Below, one piece after another: positions 1 through 5,337 of a stretch of DNA of 5,848 nt (within the stretch, counting starts at the first letter, position 1; each line of letters begins with the position of its first letter). The DNA is from Proteiniphilum sp. (lineage in GTDB: Bacteria > Bacteroidota > Bacteroidia > Bacteroidales > Dysgonomonadaceae), in contig JAISZV010000135.1 in NCBI GenBank assembly GCA_031284475.1, positions 1-5,848 of the forward strand, given 5' to 3'. Position numbers and translations under genes: made by a program. The notes below the pieces were generated by a model. The model searched no databases. It saw only the letters and a list, made by a program, of their open reading frames with translations, and was not told the DNA's origin.

Positions 1-135
1 TCCGGGGATGACCATATATAAAATCAGTGTCTCCATCAGGAATGTTTTGAAACTTTTGTTTAACTTCGTTGTCAGTTCACAAAGGAGATCATTACAGATA
101 CCCCTATACTGGTTAAGTACGCTGAGTCTTTCCAT
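1..135 (-). CDS. Transposase, N-terminal part only (runs off the left edge)
   Basis: An open frame on the minus strand starts at an ATG (133-135), continues to the edge of the window and gives 45 residues, beginning MERLSVLNQYRG. The first in-frame stop upstream is at 175-177, and no earlier ATG exists. The segment around residues 33-45 (FLMETLILYMVIPG) resembles the N-terminal hydrophobic block seen just before the 'INF.Q..RYG'-type motif in many Bacteroidota IS4-like DDE transposases; I recognise this by pattern and could not search it. The DDE catalytic residues would lie outside the window. If correct, the protein would cut and rejoin the ends of its own insertion sequence. A TATCTTTA box lies at 160-167 on the same strand, 24 bases before the ATG, and could be its promoter. 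The region is much richer in A+T than coaBC next to it. The alternative is an unrelated small membrane-associated protein or chance. Confidence 0.55.
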   Translation of the reverse strand, partial: MERLSVLNQYRGICNDLLCELTTKLNKSFKTFLMETLILYMVIPG

Positions 136-269
136 CTTTTTGTAATCTTTTGTCAGATATAAAGATAGTGAAAATCAGCGGCTTAACCTTCTTTTTTGTA
201 TTAAACTTTGTTCATATATTTTTGAATATTAATTAGTTGTAAAATATTTACCGAAGTATTGCTATATAA
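136..269. other. AT-rich non-coding stretch between the transposase and coaBC
   Basis: No convincing gene lies here. The only distinctly GC-containing island in the stretch is aatcagcggcttaacc at about 173-188. Beyond it the sequence is strongly A+T-rich up to the coaBC stop. Since the transposase start lies just left of it, the right end of the insertion sequence should fall in this stretch, and the island is a candidate for its terminal inverted repeat. The partner repeat would be off the left edge, so this is inference. A 13-base palindrome, GTAAA-ATA-TTTAC, occupies 239-251, but it is not followed by a T-run and is a poor terminator for coaBC. Confidence 0.4.
160..167 (-). promoter_or_regulatory. 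Possible -7 box for the transposase
   Basis: Read on the minus strand the bases are TATCTTTA, which match the Bacteroidota -7 consensus TAnnTTTG at all but the last position. The box is 24 bases upstream of the transposase ATG. No good TTTG -33 element is seen 17-23 bases further upstream. Transposase promoters are often weak, so this is a tentative call. Confidence 0.3.
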
Positions 270-1508
270 TCACGGTATTTTTATATTGCTGCGGATGGGA
301 TAGGAGAGCGTTGGCGAAAAAACCGCGTCAATAATATCTTTTGCCGCTTCACCCTTTGATTTCAGCGTGTACGGCTGTTTGCCGCCGTCGCGGAAAAGGA
401 GCGTTATTTTGTTTGTATCGTGTCCGAACCCCGCGCCTTTGTCGTTCAGCGAATTGAGCACAATGCAGTCGAAGTTCTTCTCTTCCATTTTTTTCATCGC
501 ATTACTCTCTTCGTTGTTGGTCTCCAATGCAAAGCCTACGGTGAGTTGCCCCGGCTTTTTTATTTTTCCCAGCGAGGCGGCGATATCCGGATTGGGAATA
601 AGCGAGAGGGCGAACTTCTCTTTTCCGGAGCGTTTTATCTTTTCCCCGCTCATCTGTTCCGGACGGTAGTCGGCTACGGCGGCCGAGAAGATGGCTGCAT
701 CCGTTTGCGGGAAAATCTTCAGCGCAGCGTCATACATCTCGTTGGCCGACTCCACATCTACCCTTCGTATATTGGGATGCGTGGCCGGTAACGCCGTAGG
801 GCCTGTGATCAGGATTGTCTCTGCTCCCCGCGAAGCGCATTCTTCGGCCAGGGCGAACCCCATCTTCCCCGAAGAGAAATTGCCGATGAAGCGTACCGGG
901 TCGATCCGTTCATAGGTAGGCCCCGCGGTGATCAATATTTTTTTTTTGCAGAGATCGTTTCCGGCGGCAAAGAACCGCTCCAGGAGAGACACAATATTTT
1001 CCGGCTCTTCCATTCTGCCTTTTCCTTCAAGGTGGCTGGCCAGTTCTCCTTCGGCGGCGTCGATGACCTGTACCCCGTCGCTTTTCAGCTTTTCAATATT
1101 GCGTTGTGTAGAGATATGCCTGTACCTGTCGAGATCCATAGCTGGCGCCACAAATACGGGCGCTTTCATGGAAAGATAGGTGGTGATCAGCATATTGTCC
1201 GCAATTCCGTTGGCCATCTTGCCGATGGTGGCAGCCGTTGCCGGCGCAACTATCATCAGGTTGGCCCATAAACCCAGTTCCACATGGCTGTGCCATGAAC
1301 CGTTGCCGGCGGCGAAAAATTCGCTGATAACCGGCCGTCCCGACAAAGCCGAGAGCGTTACCGGCGTAATAAACTCCTTTCCGGCCGGCGTAATCACAAC
1401 CTGCACCTCAGCCCCCTTTTTTACCAACAACCGGATGAGTACCGCCGATTTATAGGCCGCAATGCTCCCTGTGATACCTAATACAATATGTTTTCCCTGA
1501 AGCGACAT
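270..1508 (-). CDS. coaBC: Bifunctional phosphopantothenoylcysteine decarboxylase / phosphopantothenate-cysteine ligase (CoaBC, Dfp)
   Basis: This cytoplasmic enzyme catalyses two consecutive steps of coenzyme A synthesis: CoaB joins cysteine to 4'-phosphopantothenate using CTP, and CoaC decarboxylates the product to 4'-phosphopantetheine using FMN. Its 412 residues fit the usual length of about 400. The CoaC flavoprotein domain spans residues 6-180, with the GITGSIAAYKS flavin loop (11-21), the likely catalytic His75 (WHSHVEL) and the PATAAT stretch (89-94) that corresponds to PASANT. The CoaB domain spans about 188-395, with ITAGPTYERIDPVRFIGN (193-210), SSGKMG (212-217), AAVADYRP (276-283), KIKR (290-293), NPDI (306-309) and VGFALET (324-330). 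Relative to E. coli Dfp, Asn125 is Asp125 and Cys158 is Ser158. From memory these are typical of Bacteroidota CoaBC, so I expect an active enzyme. The ATG at 1506-1508 is supported by the flavin loop starting at residue 11 and by a -7 box 19 bases upstream. The last 17 or so residues (FSPTLSYPIRSNIKIP) do not look like family sequence and end next to the insertion sequence. Confidence 0.96.
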   Translation of the reverse strand: MSLQGKHIVLGITGSIAAYKSAVLIRLLVKKGAEVQVVITPAGKEFITPVTLSALSGRPVISEFFAAGNGSWHSHVELGLWANLMIVAPATAATIGKMANGIADNMLITTYLSMKAPVFVAPAMDLDRYRHISTQRNIEKLKSDGVQVIDAAEGELASHLEGKGRMEEPENIVSLLERFFAAGNDLCKKKILITAGPTYERIDPVRFIGNFSSGKMGFALAEECASRGAETILITGPTALPATHPNIRRVDVESANEMYDAALKIFPQTDAAIFSAAVADYRPEQMSGEKIKRSGKEKFALSLIPNPDIAASLGKIKKPGQLTVGFALETNNEESNAMKKMEEKNFDCIVLNSLNDKGAGFGHDTNKITLLFRDGGKQPYTLKSKGEAAKDIIDAVFSPTLSYPIRSNIKIP

Positions 1509-1527
1509 AATATTTTTTTAATGATTA

Positions 1528-1535
1528 CAAATGTA
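1528..1535 (-). promoter_or_regulatory. -7 box of the coaBC promoter
   Basis: On the minus strand the bases read TACATTTG, a full match to the Bacteroidota -7 consensus TAnnTTTG. The box ends 19 bases before the coaBC ATG, which would give a very short leader. No clear TTTG -33 element is visible at the expected distance. The box lies inside the imperfect palindrome TTACAAATGTAA (1525-1536), so a dimeric regulator bound there would block the promoter, but this is inference. Confidence 0.55.
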
Positions 1536-1571
1536 AGAAGAATTTTTGTACTTTACTCCCGGTAAGCGGAT

Positions 1572-1589
1572 TCCAAGCCTGCCCTTGGA
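1572..1589. repeat. Inverted repeat TCCAAG-N6-CTTGGA in the divergent promoter region
   Basis: Six-base perfect arms (1572-1577 and 1584-1589) are separated by six bases. The dyad lies between the coaBC and padR promoters. It could be an operator for a dimeric winged-helix regulator or a chance hairpin. No T-run follows on either strand, so it is not a terminator. Confidence 0.4.
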
Positions 1590-1593
1590 CAAC

Positions 1594-1614
1594 TTTAACG
1601 ATTGGGTGGTTAAA
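1594..1614. repeat. Inverted repeat TTTAAC-N9-GTTAAA in the divergent promoter region
   Basis: Perfect six-base arms (1594-1599 and 1609-1614) are separated by nine bases, giving a centre-to-centre distance of 15 bases. It lies about 60-80 bases upstream of the padR -7 box and is a second candidate operator for PadR autoregulation. The arms are AT-rich and short enough to arise by chance. Confidence 0.35.
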
Positions 1615-1649
1615 TAAAATTAATATTGAAAAATGTTGGGTACTTTGTA

Positions 1650-1679
1650 TTGCATAATACTTTGCTTTGGGTATCTTTG
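1650..1679 (+). promoter_or_regulatory. Promoter of the padR-pspC operon
   Basis: TATCTTTG at 1672-1679 is a perfect match to the Bacteroidota -7 element TAnnTTTG. A TTG at 1650-1652 lies 19 bases upstream, within the 17-23 base spacing known for this promoter class; a TTTG at 1644-1647 is an alternative with slightly long spacing. The -7 box ends 20 bases before the padR ATG, giving a short leader. The promoter region contains a direct repeat of TACTTTG (1641-1647 and 1658-1664, a 17-base step), which could bind a regulator. Confidence 0.7.
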
Positions 1680-1699
1680 CAGTACAAAAATAAACAGAA

Positions 1700-2056
1700 A
1701 TGAATATTGAAAATACGCAAAGCCAGATGCGGAAAGGAGTATTGGAATACTGTATTCTTTCCATCATCAGAAGAAACGAGGCTTATCCCGGCGACATCAT
1801 CGACGAAATGAGGGGAACCGGGTTGCAGCTTCTGGAGGGAACCCTTTACCCTCTGCTCAATCGTTTGAAGAATGCCGGTATACTTACTTATCAATGGGTG
1901 GAAAGCACTTCGGGCCCTCCGCGCAAATATTTCCGCCTGACGGAGAAGGGAGAGGAGTTTTACATCTTCCTACAGGCTACATGGAATGAGTTGGCAACGG
2001 GCGTAGAGACCCTCACCCGTAAGAGGGGCGAATCACAAGAAAATCAATCAGAATAG
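1700..2056 (+). CDS. PadR-family winged-helix transcriptional regulator
   Basis: The 118-residue protein is a compact PadR regulator, a cytoplasmic dimeric DNA-binding repressor family. The winged helix-turn-helix covers about residues 10-85. Family hallmarks are RKGVLEYCILSII (11-23), the recognition-helix segment EGTLYPLLNRLKNAGIL (46-62) and the wing GPPRKYFRLTEKG (72-84). A single C-terminal helix (about 85-106) would mediate dimerisation. The short C-terminus makes it a small (PadR-s1-like) member with no separate ligand domain. The ATG follows an A-rich leader (AATAAACAGAA) with no Shine-Dalgarno, as is common in Bacteroidota. Its stop is 7 bases before the PspC-domain gene, so the two are almost certainly co-transcribed. 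Members of this family often repress their own operon and release DNA when a partner or ligand binds; here autoregulation is inferred from the dyads upstream. The signal is unknown. Confidence 0.93.
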   Translation: MNIENTQSQMRKGVLEYCILSIIRRNEAYPGDIIDEMRGTGLQLLEGTLYPLLNRLKNAGILTYQWVESTSGPPRKYFRLTEKGEEFYIFLQATWNELATGVETLTRKRGESQENQSE

Positions 2057-2063
2057 AATCTAT

Positions 2064-3929
2064 ATGAAGAAAGTAATCAACATTAATTTTCAGGGACAGG
2101 TGATTGTTATTGAGGAAACTGCGCACGATATATTGAAACAGTATATCGACAACCTCAAAACCTATTTTTCGCGTGAAGAGGGGGGCGATGAAATTGTGAA
2201 TGATATAGAATGCCGCATAGCCGAACTGTTTGGCAACCGCCTGAAGCATGGTATTAATTGCATCACCGACGAAGATGTGAAGGCTATTATCAATAGCATC
2301 GGCAGGCCTCAGGATTTTGATTCGGATTATGAAGATGAGGCCGGTTCCGCCAAAAACGAACCGTGGGGAAACGAACGCCAAAGCCTGCACCGAAGCGCAA
2401 ACGACAAGATTATAGGCGGCGTTTGCAGCGGACTGGCGCACTATTTCAAAACCGCTCCCGTGTGGATACGGCTCTTTTTTGTGCTCTTTTTCGGAGTTCT
2501 TTTCTGGGTATATATTGCATTATGGATTGTGTTAAAGCCGAAGGAATTAAAATCGAATGTTACCAAACGGCTTTACCGGAATCCCAACGACCGGTTTATA
2601 GGCGGGGTGTGCGGCGGTATTGCGGCTTATTTCAGGATTGATTCGTGGATACCCCGTATACTGTTCCTTTTGCCGCTTGTGCTGAATATGATAGGGATAA
2701 TCTCTATCTTCCCCCTGAACCGGATATTCGACCATGTAGAGTTCAACTGGAATTTTAATATGGGCGTGGCGCTGATCTACGTTGTTCTTTGGGCGATTAT
2801 TCCCGCAGCAAAAACGGTGAAACAGAAGCTGGAAATGATGGGTGAAGAGGATTATATCCGTTCCATCCGGGAAAAGGTAACCGACAATGTGGCCGGTTCA
2901 AAGAACTACGCCGGGATGGAGGGGATGCCTCCCGAACCGCCCGTACCGGGGCGCCGTGCGGAAACGGCGCCTCGCCCGGCTCAGCCCGGTTGCCTGAACG
3001 CATTCGTTATCTTGCTGAAAATTATTCTCTTTTCTTTTACCGGGATCTTATTATTGATATTGATCGCTGTTTTTATCGGTTTATTAGTTACCGGTACCCA
3101 CCTCTTGCCGTTGAAGTCGCTGTTTATCGATCCCGGTTATGAGACTAACTTGCTGTTTACTGCGCTGGGATTGGTATTCCTTGTTCCCGTTGCGGCGATT
3201 GTTATATGGATTGCACGTCGCACCATGAAAGCCAAATCGCGCCCGGCCATCGGGATAACCGCCTCTTTGCTTTGGATTGCCGGGCTTGCATTGACCGGTA
3301 TATTGGGCGCGCGGGTAGCCGACAAGTTCAGCGTGGAAAGCTCCAATGAAAGGAGTATTGCCGTTGCGCCGGTTACCTCAGGTAAAATGTATGTGGAGAT
3401 GCAGCCTTACGCTGAAGATTACGCCGAAATAAAGACGAAATACGGGAATATTGGGTTTCATGCCGATTTTGAAGACTTGCCTTATACTACGATCAATGAA
3501 GATTCGCTCCTTTTCGATAATATCAACCTACAGATAGGTAAAAGCGGCGATTCGCTATTCCACGTGCGGGTGATAGCTGCCACGCGCGGCAGGGATCTCC
3601 GCGCCGCCAAGGCTGATATCGCTCAGTTTTCTTATGAGATTGTGCAGAAAGATTCCCTGTTGCTCCTTCCGGAGTTTTTGTCGGCGCCAATAGGGCAGGG
3701 GATCAGGAACCAGAGCGTTACAGTGGAAATATTGACGCCTGCGGGGAAAACCGTTGAGATAAGCGAAGCGTTGCGGGAGTACAAAAACAACAGGCCGCCC
3801 GCCGTAGCGCGTAAAAGAATAAGGAATTACTCGCGTAATACCGCCTATTTGCCTGTGGATATTTCCGGAAAAGGCGAGGGAAAGGGCGAGGGCGAAGTTA
3901 CCCCTGCGCTCTCCGTAGATTCGATATAG
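2064..3929 (+). CDS. Membrane protein with two tandem PspC domains and a beta-rich C-terminal region
   Basis: The protein has 621 residues. Residues 1-95 form a soluble helical N-terminal region typical of Bacteroidota PspC proteins. The first PspC domain (106-160) has the motif NDKIIGGVCSGLAHYF (113-128) followed by a hydrophobic segment (132-158). The second (168-250) has NDRFIGGVCGGIAAYF (175-190), hydrophobic segments at about 196-213 and 233-247, and an insert between them (214-232). A Pro-rich charged linker (286-309) leads to three further membrane segments (about 313-343, 361-385, 394-416). The rest (about 420-600) is a predicted beta-rich domain. The tail has a GKGE repeat (602-611). 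In enterobacteria PspC senses inner-membrane stress and binds the repressor PspA; this protein shares only the PspC domain and no pspA is visible. It is translated 7 bases after padR and its stop is followed by a terminator. I infer a membrane-stress or envelope-sensing role; topology is not resolved. Confidence 0.9.
   Translation: MKKVININFQGQVIVIEETAHDILKQYIDNLKTYFSREEGGDEIVNDIECRIAELFGNRLKHGINCITDEDVKAIINSIGRPQDFDSDYEDEAGSAKNEPWGNERQSLHRSANDKIIGGVCSGLAHYFKTAPVWIRLFFVLFFGVLFWVYIALWIVLKPKELKSNVTKRLYRNPNDRFIGGVCGGIAAYFRIDSWIPRILFLLPLVLNMIGIISIFPLNRIFDHVEFNWNFNMGVALIYVVLWAIIPAAKTVKQKLEMMGEEDYIRSIREKVTDNVAGSKNYAGMEGMPPEPPVPGRRAETAPRPAQPGCLNAFVILLKIILFSFTGILLLILIAVFIGLLVTGTHLLPLKSLFIDPGYETNLLFTALGLVFLVPVAAIVIWIARRTMKAKSRPAIGITASLLWIAGLALTGILGARVADKFSVESSNERSIAVAPVTSGKMYVEMQPYAEDYAEIKTKYGNIGFHADFEDLPYTTINEDSLLFDNINLQIGKSGDSLFHVRVIAATRGRDLRAAKADIAQFSYEIVQKDSLLLLPEFLSAPIGQGIRNQSVTVEILTPAGKTVEISEALREYKNNRPPAVARKRIRNYSRNTAYLPVDISGKGEGKGEGEVTPALSVDSI
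3867..3896 (+). repeat. Short in-frame repeat encoding the GKGE tail of the PspC protein
   Basis: The bases encode G-K-G-E-G-K-G-E-G-E (residues 602-611), two and a half copies of a 12-base unit close to GGAAAAGGCGAG. Such a low-complexity tract near the C-terminus could change length by replication slippage without affecting the folded domains. Confidence 0.5.
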
Positions 3930-3970
3930 ATCACTTTTTATACGCTCGCTTACTTTTCATTGTGAATCGG

Positions 3971-4003
3971 AAGGCCGTTCCCTTGTGGAGCGGTTTTCTT
4001 TTT
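3971..4003 (+). terminator. Rho-independent terminator of the padR-pspC operon
   Basis: CCGTTCC (3975-3981) pairs with GGAGCGG (3987-3993) around a five-base loop, with one G-U pair in the stem. The stem can be extended by weaker pairs between AAGG (3971-3974) and TTTT (3994-3997). A T-rich tract, TTTTCTTTTT (3994-4003), follows directly. It faces the plus strand and sits 41 bases after the PspC-protein stop. The last T residues overlap the stop codon of the convergent gene on the minus strand. In the other direction no T-run follows, so it serves only the plus-strand operon. Confidence 0.8.
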
Positions 4004-5324
4004 AGTAAATCATTTTCTTTTCCGATAGCGGGAAATAATGCGCCAGTATCTCCTTATAACCGTATCCTTTTTCGGCCATTATGGCTGCGCCTATCTGGCA
4101 TAGCCCTACGCCGTGGCCCCATCCTGCGCCGGTTAAAGTAAATGCTTGGGGAATACCGTTTTTGTCTTCGCCGTGCGCATCCGCTACAAAGGCGGAACTG
4201 TAGAGGTGCGATTTTGATAAGGTGCGCCGTATTTCCAGTTCTTTGCCGATAGTCATTACCCGCTCCGCGCCGATAATCTTCAGCCGGATGATACGGCCTG
4301 ATGCGCCCCTTTCGAGCGGTTGCAGGGCGATGATTTCCCCGAAATCGATTCCGGAACGCTCCCTGATAAGCGCCGATAACTCTTCCTGCGAATAGGTTAT
4401 CGTCCAGCGGTAAAAATCGGCCGTTTCCCGGTCGTAATCGTTCAGTACCTGCTTTAGAATGTACGTATCTTTTGTGTTACAGAAAGCGGCGGGCGAGGAA
4501 CGGATCCATTTCTCCGCATTTTCTTCCACCGTAAGGTCGGGCAGGAACGCACCTTCCGCCTGATCGAGTTTCGCCTGCAAATAGGGATGGGGTGCGGGTT
4601 CCCACACATTCTCGAATATTTCCGTCGCGCCGCCGCAGCACTTAGAGAAACGGGCGTCGCAAATGTCTCCGTTGTAGAGGAGCGTTTCGCCTCGCGTTTC
4701 CCGAATTACTTTTTTTACTAATTCCGTGGATTGGCGGGCGATTCCCTGGTAACGCTGGCAATGGTCGTCGGCGCAAACGTCGAAGCGGTTGTGGTTCTCC
4801 CTGTCGTACCAGCGGAATATCTCCGTAGGCGTTTTGAACGAGGTTTGGTAACCGGTTCCGGCGTTTTCAAGAGATTTATTCTTGCGAATCTGCGCCAGTA
4901 ACCAGCTTCTTGATATAACAGCGTGCGTTTTCAGCAACTCTTCGGAACTTGTTGCGCTCATTTCGGATGAGATTACGCTGGTAAGGTAATCTTCCAGCGA
5001 AACAATGTTGATCGCCGAGATACCGTCGTTTTCCATTATGAATTTCAAGTTACCCTGAAAATATTGGCTTTCTTTCCGCTCCCAATGAAATTGTACGCCG
5101 ATTATTACGTTTTTTAATCCAAAAGAGTTGCGATGCGGGTCATCCGCTTCAAAAACAAGCTCATCGAACGTTTCGCCGTTGAAAAGTATCTTTCCGCCCG
5201 AAATTTCAACTGGATAATCTCCCGCATGAACGTACCGTTCATTCAACTTGTAACCGGACGGCAGCGAAAAATCAATCTTTTGCTGTTCCAATAATATGCC
5301 TACATGAATAAGCGGTTCATTCAT
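4002..5324 (-). CDS. SpoIID/LytB-domain protein
   Basis: The protein has 440 residues and carries the SpoIID/LytB domain, a family that includes the sporulation lytic transglycosylase SpoIID and the amidase enhancer LytB and acts on peptidoglycan. The core begins at SLEDYLTSVISSEM (109-122); Glu121 aligns with the catalytic glutamate of SpoIID. It continues with ELLKTHAVISRSWLL (129-143) and ends with TLTGAGWGHGVGLCQIGAAIMAEKG (396-420) and YKEILAHYFP (423-432), the classic C-terminal signature. His178, Cys184, His188 and Cys189 form an H-x5-C-x3-HC cluster like the metal site of clostridial SpoIID; Cys229 and Cys230 lie nearby. Residues 1-105 are a family-specific N-terminal region. No signal peptide or membrane segment is visible, which is odd for a wall-acting protein; no better upstream start exists because the glycosyltransferase ends 13 bases before. 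The ATG at 5322-5324 lacks a Shine-Dalgarno. A peptidoglycan-processing or amidase-activating role is inferred. Confidence 0.88.
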   Translation of the reverse strand: MNEPLIHVGILLEQQKIDFSLPSGYKLNERYVHAGDYPVEISGGKILFNGETFDELVFEADDPHRNSFGLKNVIIGVQFHWERKESQYFQGNLKFIMENDGISAINIVSLEDYLTSVISSEMSATSSEELLKTHAVISRSWLLAQIRKNKSLENAGTGYQTSFKTPTEIFRWYDRENHNRFDVCADDHCQRYQGIARQSTELVKKVIRETRGETLLYNGDICDARFSKCCGGATEIFENVWEPAPHPYLQAKLDQAEGAFLPDLTVEENAEKWIRSSPAAFCNTKDTYILKQVLNDYDRETADFYRWTITYSQEELSALIRERSGIDFGEIIALQPLERGASGRIIRLKIIGAERVMTIGKELEIRRTLSKSHLYSSAFVADAHGEDKNGIPQAFTLTGAGWGHGVGLCQIGAAIMAEKGYGYKEILAHYFPLSEKKMIY

Positions 5325-5337
5325 TGTTTATATTGTT

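Noticed and set aside
239..251. Palindrome GTAAAATATTTAC as a coaBC terminator
   Set aside because: The stem is short and entirely A/T apart from its end pair, and no T-run follows it on the minus strand.
367..1455. Open frames on the plus strand opposite coaBC, and a 67-residue minus-strand frame at 1093-1296
   Set aside because: They overlap a gene with full-length family motifs and have no recognisable domains, promoters or start context.
1525..1894. Two minus-strand open frames across the padR promoter and the start of padR
   Set aside because: They run antisense to padR and through its -7 box, and their translations show no family pattern.
2013..3346. Antisense and alternate-frame open frames within the PspC-domain gene, including one of 142 residues
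   Set aside because: They shadow the conserved PspC motifs and have no independent support.
2064..3929. Naming the PspC-domain gene pspC
   Set aside because: It shares only the domain; the architecture, length and absence of pspA/pspB differ from the enterobacterial gene, so the symbol would mislead.
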